Source: Takakia lepidozioides (taxonomy: Eukaryota > Streptophyta > Takakiopsida > Takakiales > Takakiaceae). Taken from it: a stretch of 64,000 nt of DNA. The stretch lies in assembly GCA_030704615.1 (NCBI GenBank), contig CM060733.1, positions 3,722,001 through 3,786,000 on the forward strand, read 5' to 3'. The notes beneath the pieces were generated by a model, which searched no databases, was not told where the DNA came from, and worked only from the letters and a program-made list of their open reading frames with translations. Position 1 is the stretch's first letter; every line of letters starts with the position of its first letter. Shown here in pieces: positions 54,201 through 64,000 of this stretch. The position numbers and the translations under genes are program-made.

Positions 54201-55137
54201 AAGTGCCAGGGCAATTGATGACCAACTGATCCAGAGCTCAATATCTGCAACAAAGCTTGTCAACAATGTTCAGAGACCTCGCCTGCAACCAAAACGCAAG
54301 CTGGTCCGGGCAATGTCGAAGCCCTTTGAAAAACTGGAGATCTTGGTTGCTGAAGACACTCCTCTGCTTCGGAAGTTAGCAGTGGCTATGCTGCGGAGGC
54401 TAGGGGCCACCACCCATGAAGCAGCTAATGGCCAGGAAGCCTTAACAGCCGTCATTGCCCGTATGCACAGTGGCCAGACACCTTTTCACTGTATCCTCAT
54501 GGACTGCCAGGTATTCAATTTCTTTCATATCATATAGGTGACGACATAAGCCACTATGTGCATTTATTCTGTCAGCAACCGCAAATAATGTTTTCACTGG
54601 ACGTTCTTTACCCATGATCATAGTTTTGCTTGTTTCCTTCAGAGGGGTGTGGCATGCACTAGGAGAGATACTTTAACACCATCTTGTTTGCTTTGTGTGA
54701 TCTCACATACCTTCACTTTTTAATGGTGGTTCATTCACCAAGGCCAAATTTGTCACCTAAGACTGATGGTGATGGTACAATTAGTGGCACTCTTCACAGG
54801 TTGATAAGAATACTTCAAATTGCACTGAAGTCTGCCTGACAGACAGAAAGTTTATGATGTTGGGATTTGGCAGATGCCGGTGATGGATGGGTATGCAGCG
54901 TGCAAGGCTGTGCGGGAAGCAGAGCATGAAGGAAGGCAACGAACCTCCATAATCGCACTCACTGCAAATGCTATGGCAAGTGATGAGCAGAAGTGCCTAC
55001 ATGCTGGTATGGACGCTTTCCTTACCAAACCCATTGATCAAGAGTATATGGTTCAAATCATCCTGCGTACACTCTCATCCAAAACTTCAAAGCTATCCAC
55101 TCCTGCAAAAGAAGGAGTAAATAGCTTAGCTCAATGA
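48257..55137 (+). CDS. AHK1: AHK1-like osmosensing hybrid histidine kinase, nine exons seen, N-terminus missing
   Basis: Exons: 48257-48492, 48749-49067, 50130-50640, 51276-51432, 51672-51798, 52088-52348, 52763-52820, 53097-54510, 54874-55137. All GT..AG borders keep frame. Order: first membrane segment (VGVLVGVLTIS), extracellular region, second membrane segment (WISLPLLSLGVVFIGCSLIY), coiled linker, HisKA with SHELRTPM (His phosphosite), KVESGKLVLEKAEFDLEAEL, ATPase N-box NLIGNSIKFT, G1 DDTGPGIEP, FENFVQGDASTTRTHGGTGL with G2 GLGLGIVQ, a degenerate receiver-like linker, and a C-terminal receiver (VAEDTP, LMDCQMPVMDG with the Asp, TKPID with the Lys). It closely follows Arabidopsis AHK1 as I remember it, a plasma-membrane osmosensor in a His-Asp phosphorelay. 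Compared with AHK1 about 45 residues of the extracellular region are absent between exons 2 and 3. Confidence 0.85.
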
Positions 55138-55139
55138 AG

Positions 55140-56060
55140 GCAATGGTTATCCAGTATCAACCTAGAACTTGAACCTGCATGTTCATCGAGTAACGTCCTG
55201 CTTAGTTTGGGACTCTTGGAGGCCTTGGCATCCAACCTTGGTGCACTCTATGGGACACTGCCAGAGACCTGACAGATACCCCTTATATTCATGCAGGGTT
55301 ATTGAAAGTGGTGAGATTCACTATCACTGTTTTTATACAGGAAAACTAGCCGTATGAATTTGATGTAGATGTTTCGCAGGGTTTGTTGGGCCAATTAAAC
55401 CATTTCTCAAGGATGATCACAGCCATTAATGTACGACAGGTTCGGTCGAAGGGTATCATTCACATTTCTTTTTTACCGTTGAAATTTTTTCTGATGAAAA
55501 GTAGTGTACATCTCTATGCAGAGAATGCCAAGGCCAAATTTGAATAGATGTACAAGTACTATACCCCTACCACAGCTGAGGGTCCCAGTGATTAGGACTA
55601 TTATAAGTGAAATGCTCTGCTCCCATGTACCTACACCTGTACCATTTTGACAGTACTTCTGCTAAGGTCAATTGATGAACATCTTTGTACAGAACCTTGG
55701 ACTCCTTCCTGTCAGTGTAAAAGTGCAACAGTCTGGTTAGTAAGCTGACAAAATTGTAAGAGTTGAACTGGAGGCTGCCCTTTGTCCACGTGGGAATCAT
55801 TTTGATTATAGGGTGGTTGATGAGTGGATCTCTGCGTGAACGGAAAAAATCTCTTATTATAATAGTAAGGTTTACAATCATCACTTGAGTATCAAGTTTG
55901 TATATATGAAGAGTAGCTAATTACATTCATGTCCTTGTCAAACTCAACAGTGAAGGAAGACTAAGTCACAAATTTTTGGCTCCTGTGATTCTAGTCTCCG
56001 TTTCATCATGACTCAATGAAGTGATCAAGGCATTGAGTTGAATTGACATTGCTGCACAGA
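55140..56060. other. 3' flank of the kinase, no gene recognised
   Basis: Probably 3' UTR and intergenic sequence between the convergent kinase and H2B genes. No domain-bearing frame. Confidence 0.4.
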
Positions 56061-56090
56061 ATGTTAGCACAATGCAGCTACCAACACGTT

Positions 56091-56324
56091 TCATTTGCTT
56101 GTGAATTTGGTGACGGCCTTGGTGCCTTCCGAGATAGCATGCTTAGCCAGCTCCCCAGGAAGAATAAGACGAACTGCAGTCTGGACCTCCCGAGACTGGA
56201 TGGTTGGTTTTTTGTTGTAGCGTGACAAGCGGGCTGCCTCTGACGCCAACTTCTCAAAGATATCGTGAATGAAACTGTTCATGATGCCCATAGCTTTGCT
56301 AGATATTCCGGTGTCTGGGTGAAC
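56091..56324 (-). CDS. Histone H2B, C-terminal exon
   Basis: Minus strand from an acceptor (AAAG before GTTCACCC) to [61 protein letters not shown] and [16 protein letters not shown]. This is the H2B histone fold from the end of helix 1 to the C-terminus, including the Lys near the C-terminus that is ubiquitinated in H2B (AVTKFTS). An upstream exon is suggested at about 56701-56830, ending QVLKQ before GTACAG in matching phase, with a Lys/Arg-rich tail (KKPRRKSVKKPAG) nearby. But the reading frame there is one base out and most of helix 1 is not seen. Plant H2B genes are mostly intronless, so the intron is unusual. It may be a variant or a pseudogene. Confidence 0.7.
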   Translation of the reverse strand, partial: VHPDTGISSKAMGIMNSFIHDIFEKLASEAARLSRYNKKPTIQSREVQTAVRLILPGELAKHAISEGTKAVTKFTSK

Positions 56325-56697
56325 CTTTCAAGCATTTCAAACCATTTGTTAGCAACTAGCACAATCTTCAGTGACCCTGCCATAAGTAACTACAAAATCC
56401 GTGATTCACTGCATCACGCCTTTTACTGGCAAATGAGATTACATGCATTCAAATTTCACGAGGAGACAACTGATGCCAACTGACAACATGAGAAAGGGAA
56501 AAAGAAACTTCATAGCTTGGAGACTTAAAGAGGAATTCATACTCTCAACTCTGAACCGAAGGCTTCAGCAAGTGAGAAAAAAGGAATGTCTTGTGTAACG
56601 ATGGGCCATTCTCCATAAACATGGAACTTCCAAATAGACGAGGAAGCAGAAAGTAACAATGTTGTGAAATGATAACCGCAATTGGTGAGCCCAACTG

Positions 56698-56830
56698 TAC
56701 CTGTTTCAGTACTTGGCATCATCCTGGGCCCCTGCTGGCTTCTTCACCGATTTCCGCCTCGGCTTCTTATTGTGGGCCCTCTTCTTCAATTGGTATTGAC
56801 CCACATCTTTCCCTGTCATTCTTCCTCCTG
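56698..56830 (-). other. Candidate N-terminal exon of the H2B gene (uncertain)
   Basis: The minus strand reads MTGKDVGQYQLKKRAHNKKP and RRKSVKKPAGAQDDAKY then a stop. The shifted frame ends QVLKQ directly at a GT donor, exactly where H2B continues VHPD. A single extra base in AAGTACTG would join them. The lost helix 1 speaks against a working gene. Confidence 0.3.
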
Positions 56831-57206
56831 GAAATGATACACCTTAGCAGAACAACAACTATGTACCCGATATTAGAGAGAGAGACAGAGAGACAGAGAC
56901 AGAGATACTGGAGAGGCTGGCTGACCAGGTTGTTGCAGTTGTGCAGTAACCGCCTGGCCCTGTGACCGCTAGTTTCCTGCCCTAACTTCGAAGATTTTGC
57001 GCAATGCCCCACTAAATCTAGCCCCACCTGCTGCATTCTGGCCTTGACTCTCTGGCATGCAAGTGACCCTTGAAACCACCTCAGACATTGTTTCGAGCAA
57101 TCTACGTCCTCCTCCCCCATTCTTTCTTTTCTTCCTGCTTACCATTGCAGCTTTGCGCTTCTGTCTACATTATAATTTGTTTGCATCTCAGAGAGTAATA
57201 GAGTCC

Positions 57207-58334
57207 ATGGCACGAGCAGCACACGTATTTGGTGTGATGGTTTTAACATGGGCGGTGATGAACGTTGGAGGAGCTATGAGCGCGGCCTTCAAACTCACTG
57301 GTACAAGTTTCGATTGGCTGTTTCTGTTATACCTTAGCCAGAACAACATCCAGTGCATTCGGTGTGGAGAGAAAGTATGAGATCGTTTCGAGTTTTCAAA
57401 TACATGGTAGAAGGCGTTTCTCTTGCTCTTGTCTTGACATGCACTGTTGTTTCATCATCTCCATTCAATTGGCATCTCTGCACACAGGAAGCGATAAGGA
57501 CTCTTGGCCGGAGCTGCTGCGTGCCAATGTCAGTCAAGCAACAAGCATCCTCAACGCCAGTGGGCTAGTACAACACATTTATGTGCAACCACCTATGGGT
57601 GGCTCCATTTCTCCCCCTGCCAATCAGGGTACAGCCACGGATGTTTGGCTCTACTCTGATGGCAACATCGTGTATGAAATGCCCAAGCGCGGCATCTGGC
57701 ACCCCAATCGTATGTATCGAGTTCATGCTTTCTTTCCAAACCATTTCGCGGATGCATATTGCCATTGCCTTGATGGATATACGGCACAGATAAACAGACG
57801 AGAGGAAGAAATGAAATGGTTCTTACCGTAGGAACCTGAAAGAGCTTATGGGACGAGGGGAAAGCATGAAACAAGAAAGAGAATTGGGCCCTCCAGAAGC
57901 AGCCCAAATTGTCTAAGAATACACGCCTCAAGGTGTCTAAGTCCACTTGAAGCCCGACGCGCGGCACTGGTCCATCATCTTCTTTTCATGCCCGTTTGGA
58001 TTTGTCTTAACTTATCTGGGAGTTTTCTGGGAAATATTCGAAGAATCTGGGTACTAGATATTGAACAGTTGACGCAAGCCATGCATCATCTTAATGGGAC
58101 TCCACTCTTAACTGAATCTGTTGGGGGAACTTGGCAGGGCTGAGTCCAGGCTGGCCAACGCTGGCAGGAGTGGATTACTTGCAGGCCATTAAGCAAATGC
58201 ATGCGGACATGATAGGACTCGACATCATCTTCGGCCCCGCTGGGTTCTTCCGAACTGGCGACCTCAGGTTTGATCGAGTCTGGCTCGATGTCAACAGCGA
58301 TGGGACTGTGGCTGGAGTTCCTTCGGTGGGTTAA
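57207..58334 (+). CDS. Secreted potato inhibitor I family protein with two inhibitor domains
   Basis: Exons 57207-57300, 57488-57709 and 58138-58334 join in phase to 170 residues. Exon 1 is a signal peptide (MARAAHVFGVMVLTWAVMNV). Exon 2 starts GSDKDSWPELLRANVSQATS, the W-P-E-L opening of the family, and ends YSDGNIVYEMPKRG. Exon 3 is a second domain: GWPTLAGVDYLQAIKQ, then RTGDLRFDRVWLDVNSDGTV and AGVPSVG before TAA, the family's T-x-D-x-R-x-D-R-V loop and closing P-x-V-G. The first domain has lost the loop Asp/Arg pattern, so only the second is likely inhibitory. By alignment with CI-2 the P1 residue would be Gly, which is unusual. Such proteins inhibit subtilisin/chymotrypsin-like serine proteases, often in defence. 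Tandem domains split by an intron suggest exon duplication. Confidence 0.75.
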
Positions 58335-58339
58335 CTTAA

Positions 58340-58798
58340 GTAGCTCCATTGCCTCAGCCCCACACACACACACACTTCTCCATTCACATCTTTCCACAGC
58401 AAAGCCATCTTCAGGAATTCAAATTATGCCCAAAATGCAGCCGCCACCTTGCTTAGTCCCTGGCAGGAATTTCTTGGAACTGGAACTTCCTCTTTTTTTC
58501 TTTTTTTTCCTTCTTTTTTTTGGGGAAAAGGGAGAAGCCCAAACTGCATTGAAAAGGAAGTGAAGAAAATAACCACTTGGGGTGGTGAGGCTTACAATGG
58601 GGGGTAGCCACAAGGTAACCAAGGAAGCGAAAACCAAAGAAAGTAAACCATGAGAACGAACAAAGGAACAAGGAAGGGAAAGGAGAAACAATGGAGAACA
58701 TGAAAGCAGACAAGAGGCAGAAAAAACCGGCAGCGAACGAAGAACTGGAACCAAAGTTTTTTTTCTTTTCGTTTTTCTTGCAGAAGGGAAAGAAGCCC

Positions 58799-58833
<35 letters not shown>

Positions 58834-60000
58834 CTTATAATAAATTTAAGGGGAAGGAAGCCCTTTAGATCATATTAATAAAGGTGTAATGGAAAAATTA
58901 ACCAGGACAGGAGGCCATAAGGCTTACATCTTTTGAAAGATTGGGTAACACCCTAACCAAGCCCCAAGGGCAAGCTAAGCCACCTAGAACTAGAACCTGG
59001 AGCCCTGAGGGAGGAAGCTAAGCTTCAGGCTTTAATAGAAATCTGGGAGGAGATGCCAGAAGATCAGCATCAGAAATACAACCAAAGAGTACTGAATAGT
59101 ACTACAAAAAGCTACGAGAGCCAAGCTGTTTGACAAACAAGTTGTTGGTCTAACAGTCTGTCATGCAGGGAGCCTTCCAACAGTTCCAAAAACAAAAGCA
59201 TGTGGAGCTGTTTGAAGAGTGCTCCCCCCCCAAAAAAAAGAAGCTGTATCATAACAGCGAGCAAAGCCTTCACGCACCCAACTGAAAACCAACCTGATCC
59301 TAGCCAAGACTATGTCTCTAAGTGACTTGTACCATTCTAACCAGATGGGCAGTGAACATAGAAAGAGCAGCTGCCTAAGAAGAGAGGAGAGAAGAGAGCC
59401 CTGACAAACAAATGCCAAAGATCAGAAGTCTAAGTGGACCCTAGCAATTGAAGCACGGCCCTTGCGATGGCGCCAGTTGATGTCCCAAAGTTTAAAAGTT
59501 GAGTCTTAAGGTCGGAAGCTATGTAGTTTTTTTATTTGTTTTTTTTTCTGGAATATGTAGTCTTTTTCTTTTTTTCTTTAGTAGTCTTTGTACTAAATAA
59601 ATAGAATTAAATAGACACCTTGAGCCACAGTAATGATTATTTTTAAGAAAAACAAGAAAAAAAAACAGAAAATAATTATTTTCAGAAACATTTAATGGAA
59701 ATATGATTAGAATAATAATGGTGCATCTATAGTGTAGGGCTACTACATATGCTGCTGAAAGCCAATTTGTAGGAGGAAAGAATCTTGCTGCACTTTTAGT
59801 GTCATAAATCAGTTGGAGAAAAAAAAAACTTATCTAGAATAATCAGTGACCTCAATCATTGACCTTGACATCCACTATTGAACTAGCCAATTATAAAAGT
59901 GAAATAGAAAGTAAATAATCTGCATGGGCTTGCATATATAATTGCATGCAACTTCATAAATTTATAAATAAAACAAATGATTAACATGATACATGCATGG
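58340..60000. other. Intergenic stretch with homopolymer runs
   Basis: No gene recognised. T-rich runs at 58492-58522 and an uninterrupted T run of about 29 at 58805-58833; AT-rich from 59520 to 60000. The sequence GCTAAGCTTC... shows no repeat elsewhere. Confidence 0.45.
58805..58833. repeat. Poly(T) run
   Basis: About 29 consecutive T after AAAGG. It could be the 3' tail of a minus-strand retroposed sequence; no body was recognised. Confidence 0.8.
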
Positions 60001-60357
60001 GCTTGCAAGCTTATATAAATACAAAAGTGGCAATTGCAATGGAGGAAGAGGAAGAGCTTCGCAAGAGCGGGGTGTGTAAGCTTCGCAGACAGCCTCCACA
60101 CCTCTTCAACCCTAGCACTCGGACTCCCCTTCTTCCCCACTATCGACTCTAAGTCCCAAACAAGCCAATGCAGTACCTCTCGAATCATCCCGAACATCAT
60201 AACTCGGTGTCTTCGGCAGGCCCCATCCCTATCACCGGATCTAAGCGGCTGTCATGATGAGCCTATCTATCTTCATCATAGTCACATGCTTAGCCGTATG
60301 CTTCTCAGTTCACCTCTATTAATTCTCCCTAAAGCGCAGCCGCCAAGTACACAAGTC

Positions 60358-60372
60358 CCCCCCCCCCCCCCC
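60358..60372. repeat. Poly(C) run
   Basis: About 15 consecutive C after ACAAGTC, upstream of the LINE-type ORF1. Likely slippage-prone. Confidence 0.8.
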
Positions 60373-60722
60373 AATCTCCTGCCAAAACATCCTGGCCAAT
60401 CCGATCCCTACCTTTTTCATCATGGAAATGATCAATGCCAGCCTCTGGCTTCAGTTTCCTAGGAGCCGCCTTCACTAACTCACCCCTAAGCCCCTACCCG
60501 CGCTTCGTTGCTGCAGCTGATCAACTCGGCCTCGTTTTTCAGCCGACGCCTTTCCTCCAGTCTATCTTCTCTGCTTCCTCGCCCGGCTAAGCCTAAGGTG
60601 CCTGCAAGTTCTCTTTTGCTTGCATCTGGCTATCTGATTCTTGTTATCTGGTTTCCTCTCAATTGCCCTCCCCTCCTTCTCCTCCAGCTCCCTCTCCTGT
60701 TGCATCTGCTCGCTTCCCCCCC

Positions 60723-62373
60723 ATGGCGCCCTTCCTTCACAAAGCCTTCAATTCGGCAACCCATCGCCCAGGTCAAGGCCCTAAGTTTGCGGATCCCCGC
60801 AGACTCCACCCGTCAACGGGGACAGGTTTCTTCATTGCGCATCAAACGCATTCCATGGGCCTCATTGTGCACAGTTCTTCTCAGGCAAACCGTCCCCCAC
60901 CTCAATTCGCTCCAGGCCCTCCCCTGAGGCCCCCCATTCACAATGCTGCTGCAGAGATCTCTTCCGGGCCCCACTCAGTTTCCCCGAGCCCGCCCATTCC
61001 AGGCAGCCCGCCCACAGATCTCTCGGAAGATTCCCCTTCAGACTCCACTGCCTTGCAGTCTGCAATCGCCAGGGACCACCCACTCGTCCCAGTGGAGCTC
61101 GACCAGATTGACTCAGATGTAGCTCAATATGAGAACAACGGTATCCTTCTTCATTTCCCAGGCAAGAAAGTGACTAGAAACCAAGCGAAAGATTGGGCTA
61201 AACGTCATCTGGGTGCATCAGGTGACTTGCTTCATCACTTTTGTCATGCAAGAGGCCGTGGATTCTTCTCCATTCTTTTTTATTCCAAAGAGGCAACGGA
61301 CAAAGCCCGAGCGTTCAATCCTCATCTGCATGGGCTTAATGTCAATACTTTCCCATGGTCCAGATGCATGGGAAACATGAATGGCAAGATATGGAGCCCA
61401 AGGATCATATCATTGCCTTACATTCCTAACCAATACCTCTTAAGCCTACCGGCTATAGGCAATTATTTTGGTGCTTTTTTGGGATGTTTGGCGGTCTTTG
61501 ACAATGATTCATACACTACCTCCCTGCGACAGCACCCAGCATGGAGAGGGGCTACCATTTCATCTAAGGCGAATGAAAACGGATTTCCTAAGATAGTAGT
61601 GTTTATGTCCAACGATCAGGATCTTCCAGAATTCATCAGGCTGCCAATTGACAATCAAGGCAATTATTTCTCTGTGAAAGTGTCTAAGGACACGGCAGCT
61701 TCGGCATGTTATTATTGTGGAAAATATGGGCACCCTCAAGGCAGGTTGCCCCAGGCTGAAAAGAAGGAGAATGAACAACCCACAGGCTGGGCACGGAAGC
61801 ACCGAAATTATTCAAAATTCAGCTCCTACCACAGATCCCCACCCAGGAATTCCAATCAATCACAAAAAGTCCTCTCTATGTCACCCACTCTCGCTAAAGA
61901 AAGTTGACCAGAGGCCTGCCCTTGATCAGAGCAACCATGCCTGAGATTGTGTAGTCAATCAGATTTCCATCTCCCTGCCAACAAAGAAAAGAAGGCAAAT
62001 TGAGGACCCTATGGTCATTGAGGCCTCCTCTGCACCAGCTTCCAAATCCCACAGGGGCAAGGGCCCCATCATCTCAGAACTCCAAGCGGCAGGCATCCAA
62101 GGCTCTTCTTCTTCAGACATCCTCAAAGCCCACCTTCCAGCAACACTTCCCTCAATGCCTACCCCCACTCCAATTCCAGGGATTATCAGTTGGGAGATGG
62201 AACAGGCCAAGAACAAAGGGAAAACATGCCCCAACATCATCACCAGGCAACCAGTGGAGCAGGCACATACACCACTTCGTCACCCCTCACCATTGGCACA
62301 TAACCCTACAATTGCCAAAATTTGGGCCACTCTGGGAACTTTTCCTTCGCTCTCTCTCAAAGGCTGTTCGTAG
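60723..62373 (+). pseudogene. LINE-type ORF1 protein (DUF4283-like with zinc knuckle), frame-broken
   Basis: A Pro/Ser-rich start (APFLHKAFNSATHRPGQGPK) leads to ELDQIDSDVAQYENNGILLH, FPGKKVTRNQAKDWAKRHLG, the DUF4283-like region (GRGFFSILFYSKEATDKARA, GLNVNTFPWSRCMGNMNGKI) and a zinc knuckle CYYCGKYGHPQGR at 61707. The fourth ligand Cys lies in the next frame (AGCPR), so one base shifts the knuckle. A C-terminal part continues in another frame to about 62373 (KKRRQIEDPMVIEASSAP). No reverse transcriptase follows; the sequence is cut by the LTR-like segment at 62866. Such ORF1 proteins bind LINE RNA. Confidence 0.6.
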
Positions 62374-62415
62374 CTAATCACCAGAGAAGATCCAGTCGCC
62401 ACTTGTCTTACCCCG

Positions 62416-62860
62416 ATGATTTTCAGAATGACACCGAATCTAGCTTTCAGGGTCACTGCCAGGGACAATATGCACTTTGACTCAATATGGATCTCGGTGC
62501 ATGACATCCACTCATTCATATCCAAGAGCCCCATGGACAGCTCCCCTATCCCCACCCTCTACAACAAGATTCAGACCTATCTCAACTCCAACCTCCCTCT
62601 CTACTCTCTTTTCTCTCACTCTTTAGTCACTTGGGGCTCCTACGTAGTTCCCTGGGCTTTGTCAAGATCTGTCTCCAAATACCAATATTTTGGCTCTCAT
62701 AGATGAAAACCAGCTTCTTCAAAATGGAACCACTCTCCCGGGGGTATGGGCAGAGGCTGACCACTTTGAAGGTCCGTACACTCCCAGCAAGGTCTTAACC
62801 AGGTCCAAAGATACCTTAAAAAACGCCTTCACAGTTCTTAAGGTTGTCAAGTTATTTTAC
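62416..62860 (+). other. Downstream remainder of the LINE-type element
   Basis: Frames read IFRMTPNLAFRVTARDNMHF, DSIWISVHDIHSFISKSPMD and, in another frame, TTLPGVWAEADHFEGPYTPS. Endonuclease motifs are not evident. It ends at the LTR-like border. Confidence 0.25.
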
Positions 62861-62865
62861 CACTA

Positions 62866-63172
62866 GTGTGAAACTAGCTAGGAAATAGCTAGCTTTTACA
62901 TATTGACATTTGGGATTGGCCCAAGTGTCAATCCAGGGGTCAAGGCAGATTTAGGCCCTGGAGTGGTTATCTTCACGGCAAGCGCGGAAGGCTTATCTTT
63001 CTCGAGTTGAGCCTCACCGCACCTAGCTATGGTGCCGTAGTGTGGATTCCCCATGGCGTGGGGTGCACTTGGCTTGACTTGTATTTGAGTGATGAGGTTA
63101 TATATGCATGAGTTTATGCTTCAGCTTTGTGAGCTCGCATGAGCTTGTGCTTGTATTCTTCTTTTTTATCAC
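62866..63172 (+). repeat. LTR-like segment, inverted copy of 24660-24973
   Basis: It starts TGTCAAGTTATTTTACCAC and runs through GAAACTAGCTAGGAAATAGC, TGACATTTGGGATTGGCCCA, CCCCATGGCGTGGGGTGCAC and TATATATGCATGAG to CTTCTTTTTTATC. The same order appears reverse-complemented at 24660-24973 with scattered differences. TG at the start suits an LTR. The block truncates the LINE-type element. Confidence 0.7.
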
Positions 63173-64000
63173 TCGAGAAAGATCAGCTCGTATCTGTGAG
63201 TGCCAGATACGAGTTAGTTGTAGCACTTGGGGTTTTTTCTTGAGAATGAGAGAAACCAAGTTGTTATGCAAGGAGCACCATGGAGCTCTTGGTTGTTAGA
63301 AGCGGAGGCGATGTGGGTTACGAGGTGGTAGACCTTGGCATTCAATCTTCAGCTTCAAAGATGAAAGCACCATGTTGCAGGTAATTCCAGAGCACCTTGA
63401 TGGTTTCAGATTGTGTACATGCATGAGCAAGCACGATTGGGAAGAGGACCAGTCAAGAGCAGGTTATAGTGGCTTTGGTGGCAAAGCTGAGAACTGGACT
63501 TGGGAATGCAAGCTTTCATTGTGTGAAGGATTGCAAGACCAAGCGAAAGGGCTGATTTGGCTTGGGGCAAATCAGTGCACTTTGTGGAGTATGGTGAGAT
63601 TGGGTTTCAATCTCGAGCTTCAGCATTGAGAGGGCTCTTGTCATGGCAAGAGCAGGGCTGGAACAGGAGCTAAGAGGTGCGGCAAGGCCATGGAATGTGC
63701 ACCTAGGGTTTCAGAGCTTGGAAGAAGAGCTCTTGCACCACAAGAGAAGTGTCTTGTGGCTGGAAATGTAAGCCTTAGGGTTTGAGGAGCTTGGCAAAGG
63801 CTGTGGAGTGCTTAGTCTTGTCTTAGAGAGCATCAAGGAGCCAAGGAGCCAAGATAGGGGGCTGATATCTCTTGTGTGAAGAGGTTGCATGTGTGGAGCA
63901 TGTATTCAGCTCATTGAAGCTTCCATCTTCAAGCTTGGAGGGCAAGCAAGGAAGAGGGAAGGGATGACTTCCCTTATGTGAGGGCAATGCATGTGTGGAG
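63173..64000 (+). other. Region after the LTR-like segment, possible internal start of another element
   Basis: No domain seen. It is rich in GAGCTTGG, CTTGTGGC and GAAGAGGG motifs, with many AGCTTGGA-like short repeats. No primer-binding site complementary to plant initiator tRNA was recognised. Confidence 0.3.

Noticed and set aside
58419-58800. Minus-strand Phe/Leu-rich frames resembling membrane proteins
   Set aside because: Produced by A-rich and T-rich low-complexity sequence; no start context and no homology recognised.
1-64000. tRNA, rRNA or other structured RNA genes
   Set aside because: No tRNA A/B box pair with a foldable cloverleaf and no rRNA-like stretch was noticed by eye; a covariance-model scan was not possible.

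Overview
The window looks like nuclear DNA of a land plant, probably a seedless one. The host genes are plant-type: an AHK1-like osmosensing hybrid histidine kinase, a secreted potato-inhibitor-I protein, a histone H2B exon and PLS-class PPR fragments. They have short spliceosomal introns with GT..AG borders. The species cannot be fixed from the sequence. Most of the window is transposable elements, nested and decaying.

Layout. (1) 0-12.1 kb and 23.5-24.5 kb are two pieces of one old locus. It holds a broken DDE-type transposase gene (minus strand), an exon with SP-x-Y repeats, a multi-exon gene with a ParB-like motif and an acidic tail, a duplicated exon, and two decayed NLI/FCP1-like phosphatase copies. 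A short palindrome with 11-bp arms (AACCTCCACTG and its complement) recurs about 11 times here and was not seen elsewhere in the window, often inside introns upstream of the 3' splice site. (2) 12.1-23.5 kb is an 11.4-kb Mutator-like element inserted in that locus, flanked by a 9-bp target duplication. It carries a plus-strand transposase gene (zinc-binding, DDE and SWIM regions), a minus-strand multi-exon gene with a ParB-like motif, and a 1.4-kb array of 14 hairpin units between the two divergent genes. (3) 24.5-30.7 kb is a 5'-truncated Ty3/gypsy retroelement on the minus strand. Its order is protease, DNA cytosine-5 methyltransferase, reverse transcriptase, RNase H, integrase, PHD finger. 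This is the most striking content: an LTR element carrying both a DNA-methylation writer and a chromatin-reader type finger, now broken by frameshifts and with its RT catalytic aspartates deleted. (4) 30.7-45 kb is a graveyard: an unknown gene fragment, copia RNase H, a PIF1/Helitron-type helicase end, PPR pseudogenes with a triplicated segment, and a coiled-coil pseudogene with in-frame TAG codons. (5) 48.2-58.4 kb is the gene-bearing part: AHK1-like kinase (plus), H2B (minus), protease inhibitor (plus). (6) 60-64 kb is a LINE-type ORF1 cut by a second LTR-like element, whose roughly 300-bp segment recurs inverted at 24.7 kb.

How things fit. Only the kinase, the inhibitor and possibly the H2B gene look functional. 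The mobile elements record an order of events: the palindrome-bearing locus came first, then the Mutator-like element and the gypsy element inserted into it. Gene models below come from reading frames and splice consensus only. Family names rest on motifs read by eye.
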